Shown piece after piece: positions 57,501-64,000 of a stretch of 64,000 nt of DNA. This DNA comes from Branchiostoma floridae. Its lineage: Eukaryota > Chordata > Leptocardii > Amphioxiformes > Branchiostomatidae. The stretch is from positions 13,956,240 to 14,020,239 of the forward strand of contig NC_049983.1 in the NCBI RefSeq assembly GCF_000003815.2, written 5' to 3'. The notes below the pieces were generated by a model that searched no databases, was not told the DNA's origin, and saw only the letters and a list, made by a program, of their open reading frames with translations. Numbering within the stretch: the stretch's first letter is position 1; each line of letters opens with the position of its first letter. The position numbers and the translations under genes are program-made.

Positions 57501-58018
57501 TTCCTTTATGTCCTCTGTTTGTAAATGTCTGTACATGTTTCTTCTTCTGCTTCCCAGAGGATATCATGTGGTTTAAGCCAGTGGAGTTGAGGACCAAGTG
57601 GGGAAGAAGAGGGCATATCAAAGAGCCTATTGGTGAGTAACATTACAGATCTTATTTTATAATAGAGAGAACCCAACATGCTTAATGATAAGAGTAGGGG
57701 AGACATAGTCTGCATGGTTATAAACACAAGCCATGGCCAAGTACTAATGAAAAATGAACAAGCATCATGCTGTGTATCATGCTGAGTTCACCTACTGTAC
57801 CTTTTTCCTTGACTTTACTTTTGATCCCGTTTTTTCTAGGTACTCATGGGCACATGAAGTGCTTTTTTGACGGCCAGTTGAAGTCCCAGGACACTGTGCT
57901 GATGAACCTGTACAAACGTGTGTACCCCAAGTGGACCTATGACCCAGAGGTCAACATGCCTCCACCTGAGCAACCTCTGACCTCAGAGGTCACCAGTGTG
58001 GAGGAAGAAATGGGATAA
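42561..58018 (+). CDS. TSR1: TSR1, 40S ribosome maturation factor, complete
   Basis: Twenty-one exons join in frame to 808 residues (human about 804): 42561-42669, 43881-43951, 44442-44528, 44727-44921, 48828-48944, 49352-49462, 49689-49802, 50312-50488, 52555-52714, 53069-53175, 53528-53635, 54120-54283, 54697-54847, 55090-55141, 55342-55400, 55506-55568, 56007-56090, 56377-56479, 57091-57231, 57558-57632, 57840-58018. Diagnostic blocks include [19 protein letters not shown] at the start, [93 protein letters not shown] and [18 protein letters not shown]1 is a GTPase-like protein without a working nucleotide site that holds late pre-40S particles. The acidic region ([10 protein letters not shown]) is encoded by exon 11. 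The ATG at 42561 is chosen because homology starts there; an upstream open frame is only the MITE. Introns carry a LINE, a DNA element and three snoRNAs. Confidence 0.95.
43111..43333. mobile_element. TA-flanked MITE, CTGTAAATGCA ends (copy 2), TSR1 intron 1
   Basis: Same ends (CTGTAAATGCAGAAA, TTAAATGCATTTACAG), same TA flanks (43109-43110, 43334-43335) and same interior blocks (TTCGCGG, GCGAACTTAAA, CCGCGAAATTAAAT) as the copy at 7778-7970. Confidence 0.7.
43360..43595 (+). other. Exon-like open frame in TSR1 intron 1, unassigned
   Basis: The frame reads [20 protein letters not shown] before a lysine/glutamine end, and has the composition of a coding piece rather than random intron. It does not match any TSR1 segment and has no good splice pair, so it may be a fragment of a retroelement polyprotein or a chance frame. 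Confidence 0.2.
45215..45552 (+). pseudogene. LINE ORF1 C-terminal fragment
   Basis: An open frame from about 45215 to a TGA at 45550-45552 has the pattern of the RNA-binding ORF1 protein of CR1/L2-like LINEs: [11 protein letters not shown], a RLG turn, [20 protein letters not shown], and [16 protein letters not shown] with a basic tail. The N-terminal part is missing through 5' truncation. The frame is the same as that of ORF2, which continues immediately after the single TGA. Confidence 0.6.
45700..48570 (+). CDS. LINE ORF2: APE endonuclease and reverse transcriptase, open
   Basis: The frame is open over 956 codons from 45700 and in fact from 45553, with no internal stop or frameshift. The endonuclease part (about residues 1-235) shows LTEV (E32), GCIYRSP, GDFN (D151), LDLIITN near 204 and GDH (H228). 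The reverse transcriptase part (about 420-720) shows [58 protein letters not shown] (D588), [13 protein letters not shown] and FADD (D676, D677). The C-terminal region ([35 protein letters not shown]) is typical of CR1-group elements. No ATG stands at 45700; the frame there begins with GTG, so the natural start is probably further 5' or depends on read-through or reinitiation after the TGA. With all catalytic residues present this is a young copy. Confidence 0.85.
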   Translation: MLYTNTDQFPNKREELRFMVASDPVDLIALTEVIPKAQINPLKICTLDMEGYEAFTNFNPDERNLGKSGTRGIVIFVKKSLNLSVQELDFSAAGFHEQLFLKCELGNKESLIVGCIYRSPTSDPTDSTTRLCELLSNVCKEKAKHMVIMGDFNLKEIDWEGRTTVDGAHPHCQHFLDCLDDNFLTQHVEEPTRHRVNQTPSVLDLIITNEQHTVGELQYLPGLGKGDHCCLNFVINCSREKPPRPEARRNYNKGNYQKAKEDLGGIDWDTEISHMEVSQAWTRFCELLNKVVDECIPLTRGVQRPNKLYLNKQAMEVKNKKRKMWSKWKSSGSLADFRRYAAVRNSLRSLTRQLCSEYEHRLVRDLKDNPKNFWRYTKSRLSTRPKIGSLVKPDGSMALTDLDKAEVLNNFFASVFTDENTSSIPRANAKTVTSVLDNFEISRETVERKLSELNPTKSAGPDGLHSRLLKELASELSYPVSVIFKKSLEAGCVPADWKTAHITPIHKKGSRQDPGNYRPVSLTSVVVKTLESIIRDALVDHLMANELFTDAQHGFVPKRSCTTQLLVVMNDWSQCLERGEPVDSIYLDFKKAFDSVPHKRLLVKLHSYGIRGHTLKWIQDFLSNRRQKVVINGAHSSWRNVKSGIPQGSVLGPTLFVVFINDLPEVVTSAVKIFADDSKIYRPILCKEDQEALQRDLQAVEKWSEVWQLPFNAGKCKVLHLGRGNQRAEYRLGGLILEETKVEKDLGVSVDEQLKFHVNTTVSAQKANQILGLVKRTFSNLDEVTVPLLYKSMVRPHLEYANAVWGPHFKVDQNTVEKVQRRATRLVPTLKSFPYSVRLESLKLPSLHYRRARGDMIQVFKFLTGRERVSAQSFFTESQHQSTRGHRFKLTVPLAKSLVRRQSFAVRVVQNWNSLPAEVVEAESVNAFKTRLDLCWSKKRYHDRQEGDYTGAAYFT
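48601..48827 (+). other. Remainder of TSR1 intron 4
   Basis: Ordinary intron sequence between the LINE 3' end and the exon acceptor CCCACAG at 48827. Confidence 0.5.
50627..52245. mobile_element. 1.6-kb CAGGGCTCGAAG element in TSR1 intron 8
   Basis: The left end CAGGGCTCGAAGTTAACT and the right end ...TTTTGAGGCCTG resemble the ends of the elements at 740, 2718 and 6964. The exact 5-bp repeat GGTAA flanks it (50622-50626 and 52246-52250). Subterminal GGGACA units occur on both sides. An inner inverted repeat GGCAGGCTTTTAGCTAG / CTAGCTAAAAGCCTGCC lies at about 50773-50789 and 52071-52087. Near the right end is a CpG-rich block (ACCCCCGGACCCCCCTA, then GCTCGTTGCGCGGCTC). The open frame at 50791-51292 has no recognisable domain, so I regard the element as non-autonomous. 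Confidence 0.7.
52741..52860 (+). repeat. Pyrimidine-rich CTTT microsatellite in TSR1 intron 9
   Basis: Interrupted TTTCTTTC/TTCCTTCT units on the sense strand. Confidence 0.6.
52906..52983 (+). ncRNA. Box C/D snoRNA, copy 1 (TSR1 intron 9), SNORD91-like
   Basis: Box C (ATGATGT) at 52914-52920 and box D (CTGA) at 52973-52976 are enclosed by a short terminal stem ACCTGCC/GGCAG. A possible internal C' (TATGAGAG) lies between. The segment before box D, CTTGCCAGTATCATT, is conserved in all three copies and would be the rRNA guide. Human TSR1 introns host SNORD91A and SNORD91B, so position supports the same family. Confidence 0.75.
53297..53374 (+). ncRNA. Box C/D snoRNA, copy 2 (TSR1 intron 10), SNORD91-like
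   Basis: Terminal stem ACCTGCC (53297-53303) pairs perfectly with GGCAGGT (53368-53374). Box C ATGATGT at 53305-53311 and box D CTGA at 53364-53367 lie just inside. Differs from copy 1 at a handful of bases, mostly outside the guide. Confidence 0.75.
54412..54489 (+). ncRNA. Box C/D snoRNA, copy 3 (TSR1 intron 12), SNORD91-like
   Basis: Terminal stem ACCTGCC (54412-54418) and GGCAGGT (54483-54489), box C ATGATGT at 54420-54426, box D CTGA at 54479-54482. The guide block CTTGCCAGTATCATT is unchanged; the bases directly before box D differ (CA here, AC and TC in the others). Confidence 0.75.
54917..54989. repeat. Hairpin-forming inverted repeat in TSR1 intron 13
   Basis: Left arm 54917-54939 (CACCAAAAAGCAGTTACTCA...) pairs with 54967-54989 with one mismatch over 23 bases; the loop includes a further GCTGG/CCAG pairing. 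Probably a small MITE. Confidence 0.6.
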
Positions 58019-60145
58019 GGAAGTCAGACGTGTCAAAAGTCATATTTTTGACCTCCAGTTTTCAATCTTTAATCAGACAAAAATGTTTCTAATTGTGTTC
58101 CTATACCTAGACAAAGAGTATACATGCATGTTCATGTATGATGATGATAATGACATCAAAGGTCAAAAGATGTCCCCTACGTGAAACACTTGGTTCAGAA
58201 ATAGCATGATGTACTAAAAGAGTATTTGAAAGAAACATGTATATCAGAGAGCAATAAGAGGAGCAATATTGTAATAGGAAAAGAATGAATGTGATTGTCC
58301 ATATTCTTGATGCAGTTAAATCATGGAGCTTACTTGATGTGTAAGGCTATGTAAGGATATTATATCTCAGTCTATAGTGGATGAACTAACACCATGATTG
58401 GAACATTTCAAGAGATAGAAGAGTTGGTCAACTTTGGTGGTAAATCCACAGAAACAAAGTATTAACCAATGTTAGTGTTAATATTAACTTACTAACCAAC
58501 TTGTAATTGGTTCCTTATATAAGATATTGCTTGTGATGAAACTGGTTTCCAGTTGATGTTAAGAATTAGAAAGCTAAGATCTGTAGGTATGACCACAAGG
58601 TTCTGGTTAATATTAACTCGCTAACCTACCCGCTTCTGTGGGGCAACAAAATCAACGTCTTCCATTTTGCTCGCACACCAGACATGTTGAGGTTGCCTAG
58701 GCAACTGTTGCCATGGATGCATGCTCCTGGTTGTGTGAGTTAAGAGTGTTACACTTGACAAAGTTAGTCAAGACTTTAAGGGGTTGGAAGGGGAGAAGGG
58801 TTGTACATATGGGTATATAGAGATAGGAATCAGGATAGGGGAGGATAAGTGATGAGGTTAGTTGACCAATGTTGTTAGAAATACAGTATCAGAATGCGAG
58901 GTAGTAGTGGAATCTTCATCATTACCAAGTACTGTAGGAAATGATGATCATGAACTGATAATTTTTCAGTGAGACTTGAATATATTAAGTCCCATATTTG
59001 GACAATTTTTAAAAATTTTTATTTTGTTAGTATATAATTTGGGAGTATTCAAAGGGGGGAGATGTTCGGTGGTTGTTCAAAATGGCGCGTAAGAGACGGT
59101 GATGGGCGAAGAGCTGGTTCTGGGACGTCCTGGTTCTCTCAGTTTGTTCGAGATCTGGGGTTCTCTCTCTAGTTCTCGCCAGATCTCGCAGTGGTCATCA
59201 CGTGGTTTGCCCACAATTCCCACGTATGACGTCATCTCGTCATACGCCCATCACAATTTTTTTAAATTTTTATTTTATTCACTGTTTTGCCCTACCAGCA
59301 TTGATGCTGGTTTCAGTGATTGATAAAAAAAAACTTTATTGGCTCTGACAACAGGAAGAAGTGTTACTGACTGTACTTTAGATTCATGTGCCACAGTACA
59401 AATTGCCAAACTGCAAATAATTCCATTCAGTAGATCTGTGGTATATTTTATGACCTGTATGCTGTAGCTATTACAAATGGGATGTCCTTCCTACAACAAG
59501 ATAGGCATAAGCATGTGGTTAGCCTTGTAGCTAAGTTGTAAACACCATTGGTATTGTTTCAGTTGCTGATGTTTCATCATTTTATCAGTTGATATATTCT
59601 TGAAATATGCAGCATTCCCACATCGACTAGTTTTTGCAAATGTGTAACTACATGTATGATATTATATTTTGAAATTGAAGTCAAGAAAGGGAATATCACA
59701 GAATAGTTTCCATGCCACTTGAGGATCATCTCTTTGTTGAAATGCAAGTATTGAGGGAAAAAAAACAGACAAAACATACTGTACAGAAGTGAAAACTTGT
59801 CATTAACATACAGAAGAAACTGTTTGACAATGTATCTTGTAAGAAGTTTTGTTGTGGCAGTAGATATGTAGTAATTATTAAACTGTGCATTGAATGTAAG
59901 ACGTTCAGATAGAATTTTGCAATGACTTCTGTACCAATGAAGAAGGGATAGGTTTATATAAGGGCAGTCATCTGCGTTTGCATTGTCCATTTGTATAAAA
60001 AGCAAAACTGTGCACCACTGTTGTTGGTTTCTTTTCTCATGATTTTCTTGGTTAAGTTGTTCATGGTACATATTGTGCTACAGAACTAAACGCATGTATC
60101 AACTCTTCATGTCCAATTTGCCATATTTCCATATACATGTATATT
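58019..60145. other. 3' flank of TSR1, no further gene
   Basis: Holds the TSR1 3' untranslated region, whose end I cannot fix. At about 59045-59250 a CpG-rich segment (AAAATGGCGCG, TGACGTCATCTCGTCA) sits between two similar AAATTTTTATTTT tracts (about 59015 and 59262), which may mark an old insertion. On the minus strand AATAAA at 59340-59335 could end the 3' untranslated region of the bHLH gene. Confidence 0.4.
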
Positions 60146-60153
60146 GATAATAC

Positions 60154-60188
60154 CAAGGAGCTTTTATCAGTCTGATAAAAGCTCCTTG
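60154..60188. repeat. Hairpin flanked by a 9-bp direct repeat
   Basis: CAAGGAGCTTTTATCAG and CTGATAAAAGCTCCTTG are perfect inverted arms around one T. GATAATACC occurs on both sides (60146-60154 and 60188-60196). Confidence 0.7.
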
Positions 60189-60196
60189 ATAATACC

Positions 60197-62147
60197 AACT
60201 CATGATTCTACCTGGTGCAATGATACTGCCACATTAAAAAAATCATTGTTGCAGAGGCCTTCTCAAATTGAATTGAACTCCTAAATATCTAACGTGTATA
60301 AACTTTAGGACTGCTGCATTGCACATCTCATTTTAAATTAATGAATTTTGAATTCCTGTATTTTTTCTCATGTTGTGATCTGGCATCTGGGGGAATTATA
60401 GGGAGTTAATCTTTTGTCGGCCTGATTAATAATGAATTGATTTGAGAAACATTTTTCGATCAGTTAGAGATGCAGCTATTACTAGCTATACTTTGCAACA
60501 TACGACAACAAAAACATCATGTTCGCATAATTATAATCTTCCCATTTATTCATTGAAAATAGTATCAACTGTTCTCAAAAATAGTGAGCATCCACAGATC
60601 TGTACAACACATAAAGAGAATAGATCTCATCCGTAGACGTTCCTGCGAAACGTCTACTGTGCAACATCTACTGATGGTACACTTTATAAGTATCTTTGAC
60701 AACATCATATCATTGTTTTAAATTTCTTGAATATTGGAACATATAACAAGGCCTTTTTCATCTTTTTATAATTTTTCTAACACCAATCTGGGATTGTGAG
60801 ATAAAATCCTCAATCTTAGATTGGCATTTTTTTTCTTATCATATCTTTCTGTTATAACATAACATTAAAATATTCACCAATGCACTTCAAATTTCTACTT
60901 AACAGAACACTGCATTTTTCTTTCCACTGCCATCATATAGAAACTTTAAAGCATAAGATTTTAAGACCTATAACAGATACATGATATTAACATGAATGTT
61001 AACATTTAAAAAAAAAACATGTCAATGGATCATCAACAAGGTAGAATGATCAAGTAACAAGCTTGGAATTATCTTCCTGGCTCAGAAATCATTAAACATA
61101 AAATATGCCAAGTGTATGAAGCACAAGCATTCATTCTACTGCGTTACATATTCATGTTCATACCGTTTAACATAAACAAAATGTATTATACAAATCAATT
61201 TGGTCTTGGAACAACATAGGCAAGTATAAAGTTCAAGAACATTGCAAGCAGTGCATCACTGCATAAAGCCGAGTTTTCGCACCTGTAGAAATGCTTTGCC
61301 CAACACAAAAGGCAACATTAATTTCCAAGTAATAACCTCTCTTCCCTTCATTTTTATACGGCTCTTTGGGGCTTTTTCCAAAATTGATCCACTTACCACA
61401 GAAAATATGAAACTCTACCAGAACATCGTTTGCTTCTCTTAATGCTAGTTTCCATTAAGAAATAAAAGAGAAAAACCTAACACAGCATTGGCACCAGACA
61501 ACAGTCACCCGTTGCTCAACCTTAGTATTTGAGGGTTGACAGGTTCAAAAGCCAAACATATAGAAATAAAGGATGACAGATAAATGAAGTCTACTGTGCC
61601 TGGCTTGTAAGTTTTGTCATATGAACAACAATGTATGTTAGTACAAAACTGTCCAAATCATTAGTAATACACCTCTAAACTTTTAGGGCATGTCAAGCTG
61701 CAGCAATCTGCTGCAGTCTGTACTACAAATCTTCTTGTCAAATATCATATACAAAAAGTTTTACTATAGATAGAAAATCCTGATTAATAGTAATTTGTAT
61801 TCTTTCTGTTATGAAGTCAATAGTATGGAAGTCCTTGGAAAAGGAATTCCATTTTCTTTCTGGTGTAACATAACATTCCATACAGAATTCACTTTGTCTT
61901 CACAGGTAACACTGCTCAATAGAACCATATATAATATAGCTGCTTGACAATGGCAGGAGGAATCCACAGTGTCTTAACCAGAGCAAAGCATGTCCTGACT
62001 GCACTATCTACATATATATCTAAATCTTTCCCATTATGCTAAATCCTGGTACTTAACACCACAAAGTATACAAAACTTTCCCATGAAACATAATGACTTG
62101 AACAACACACAATGTTGTACAATAGAGCTGTGTGTTTTGACCTTAAT
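60197..62147. other. Probable 3' untranslated or flanking region of the bHLH gene
   Basis: AT-rich, no coding exon on either strand. Includes a perfect short hairpin at 60633-60657 (GTAGACGTT/AACGTCTAC). Confidence 0.4.
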
Positions 62148-63620
62148 TTAAGGGGACATAGCGTGGCCATGTTGGGGACTGACATTCTGCCAGTTGTGGC
62201 TATGTCTGTACACAGTGTGGGGGAGGTCCGGAGACCTGGACATGCCTTCTGGACAGGCGACGTTTCTCGTGCTCAGGTTGAGGGGATCGTTTGACGCCAC
62301 CTGGTGATGGTTTCGCATGTGGGAGCTGGGATTGGGGTGCTGGTGCTGTTCCTCCCTGGGGGTCGTTGTGGGGGATTCGTCAGACGAGGTGTGGGGAGAG
62401 AGCGGCTGGTATGGGGTCATGACTGGGATCCCGCTGATGCGTCTGCCACCAGAGCTGGCCATGCTGGTTGGCGGATACACCCCCGGGTACATGGGAGCGG
62501 GGAACATCATAGGGGAGGGGCAGACCCATGTCTGTCCAGGCTGACCCNNNNNNNNNNNNNNNNNNNNNNNNNNNNNNNNNNNNNNNNNNNNNNNNNNNNN
62601 NNNNNNNNNNNNNNNNNNNNNNNNNNNNNNNNNNNNNNNNNNNNNNNTGGGGATGAAGGGGGCAGGTGGAAAGCAGAGTAGGGGAGTGGTGTGTGGGGCG
62701 GCTGGGAATCACGCGAGGGACTTCTGTCACGTGGGGGCTCGCTCATGGGGGACCGGCGCGATTCCTCTACGGCAGCCTGATGCGACTGATGAGCTGTCTG
62801 TGGTGATGGTGTCTGTTGGGAGGCGTCAGTCATGTGAGGAGGGTGTTGGGGTGGCTGTGGCTCCTCAGGCATTGGTCTGTCCTGGGGCATCTAAAATGAT
62901 ATACATAGACTTCAGATTAAAAGAAGAACACACTGGAAACTTGAATAAACACAGCATCACAATAAGCAATATCTTCTTGCTCATAGACCAGTCTACCACT
63001 TTTAAAAATGCAAGCACTGTCATAAGTTCGAAAATGCTATTTCTATCCATCTGCTCCTTTACTTGTGTGATCTCACCTGTTGTTCTGGCTGTGGTGAGAT
63101 GCTCTCCCGAACCAATCCGCTAGGAGTCTCTTCTGTGTCAGGGAAGCCCTGATAAGGAGACAAGCGTTGGCAGTGTCTCCGGAGATGGGACTCAATTTTC
63201 TCACAGCTAACGCCATCAACAGGACTCTGAAAATAGACAGATCAGAAATTTAAACCAACGAGATAAAATGTGAACAAAGTGTAACAAACAGTTGCGATGC
63301 CATGCACAAGTTCTTTTCTCTGAACCAAGCAACGTTTAAAAAAAAATCACCATTGTCCAAAAAAAATTCCAGTACAAAAAAACACAGGCAGGTTCACACT
63401 GGGTTGTGTTAATGCCACATTTCTGACTAACGTTACATACCTGTGACATATATCTGATCGCTTCGCCAAGGCATTCCCGGTACCCGGCTAGGAAGTCCCC
63501 CTGGCGGATGACCGGTGTTGCTGCAGGAGGAGTCTTGCCCTGCTCGTACGCCTGCACCTGTTTCTGCAGGTGCTTCATGTGCATCAGGGTGAGCTCGAGG
63601 ATCTCGGCTTTTCCACAGGA
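62148..63620 (-). CDS. bHLH-Orange transcription factor, last three exons, partial
   Basis: Three exons on the minus strand, listed in order: 63620-63441, 63226-63077 and 62891-62148 (stop at 62148-62150). The first two are in phase 0 and join to KAEILELTLMHMKHLQKQV (second helix of a bHLH) and an Orange domain (GYRECLGEAIRYMSQ, CEKIESHLRRHCQRLSPY). The last exon is Pro/Ser/His-rich, with DPLNLSTRN, a PLNLS match to the CtBP-binding motif, and it ends AMSP. There is no WRPW/YRPW terminus, so HES and HEY are less likely than the DEC/clockwork-orange type (BHLHE40/41). The basic region and first helix lie beyond the right edge. A 100-N gap (62548-62647) interrupts the last exon, so its length and frame across the gap are unknown. 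Confidence 0.75.
62548..62647. other. Assembly gap (100 N) in the bHLH last exon
   Basis: One hundred N bases; gap size is probably nominal. Confidence 0.95.
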
Positions 63621-63945
63621 CTGCATAACAAAAGAAGAAATACAGGTTAAGTAGGCTAATTCGGTTTAGTACCGATACGTCTAGAAGAACGTGCGCCAAG
63701 ATTGATACTGTGGTATTGCGGTACTCTCCAAGTCAGAGGTTATGCCTTGTTAAAAGTCATCTTGACAATGAACAAAGAACATAAACAACACCACGCCATC
63801 CCCTCCCAATATCATCATCAGGTGCGCCGACAATCGTTCGACAGGAAAATTGCCTGACACAGTAGGTTTTGGGATAGTCGAAGCCCTACCCGTGCCTTCA
63901 AGGTACGACTTCTTTCATTTCTCACCTTTGTACATATTTTTACTC
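63621..63945 (-). other. Intron of the bHLH gene
   Basis: Upstream intron sequence ending (minus strand) at the acceptor TTATGCAG before 63620. No further exon is visible before the terminal N run. Confidence 0.5.
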
Positions 63946-64000
63946 NNNNNNNNNNNNNNNNNNNNNNNNNNNNNNNNNNNNNNNNNNNNNNNNNNNNNNN
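63946..64000. other. Assembly gap at window end
   Basis: N bases to the end of the window. Confidence 0.95.

Noticed and set aside
59045-59250. Promoter or exon of another gene downstream of TSR1
   Set aside because: CpG-rich with CRE-like palindromes but no exon with splice signals; flanking A/T tracts suggest an old insertion instead.

Overview
This is a 64 kb window of a eukaryotic, almost certainly metazoan, genome. The genes have many short exons with GT/AG introns, the non-coding sequence is AT-rich and full of class II transposon debris, and three 100-N style assembly gaps are present (8379-8478, 62548-62647, 63946-end). The gene content (animal-type alpha-amylase pair, ASB13-type SOCS-box gene, TSR1 hosting box C/D snoRNAs, bHLH-Orange factor) and the repeat style suggest an invertebrate deuterostome. 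Amphioxus (Branchiostoma) is my best guess; it is an inference and not proved by the sequence.

Layout. 1-10.5 kb: no convincing gene, a mosaic of inverted-repeat elements and a 246-bp tandem repeat. 10.5-11.1 kb: first exon of an unidentified acidic protein on the minus strand, divergent from a possible plus-strand transcript. 11.1-17.4 kb: weakly supported plus-strand exons and a small single-pass membrane ORF. 20.4-27.7 kb: a complete six-coding-exon ASB13-like gene (311 aa) whose large intron 1 carries a fold-back element and a 5S-rRNA-derived SINE split by a second transposon. 30.0-41.2 kb: two tandem alpha-amylase genes, each with a TATA box, a leader exon and ten coding exons giving 496 aa, with identical intron positions and intact catalytic, calcium and chloride residues. 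41.8 kb: an interstitial telomere-like array. 42.56-58.02 kb: a complete 21-exon TSR1 gene (808 aa). Its intron 4 holds a CR1-like LINE with a 956-codon endonuclease/reverse-transcriptase frame, intron 8 holds a 1.6-kb element with CAGGG ends, and introns 9, 10 and 12 each hold one copy of a box C/D snoRNA. 58-62.1 kb: 3' flanks. 62.15-63.62 kb: the last three exons of a minus-strand bHLH-Orange repressor-type gene, running off the right edge.

Functional picture. The genes are ordinary host genes with no shared pathway: starch digestion (amylases), substrate choice for a cullin ubiquitin ligase (ASB13), 40S ribosome maturation plus rRNA methylation guides (TSR1 and its intronic snoRNAs), and transcriptional repression (bHLH-Orange). 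The most informative non-genic signals are the intronic snoRNA triplication, a set of transposons sharing CAGGG ends and 5-bp target duplications, the split 5S SINE, and a perfect 108-bp palindrome inside an amylase intron. All exon boundaries were read by eye from splice signals, reading phase and remembered family sequence; no alignment was run.
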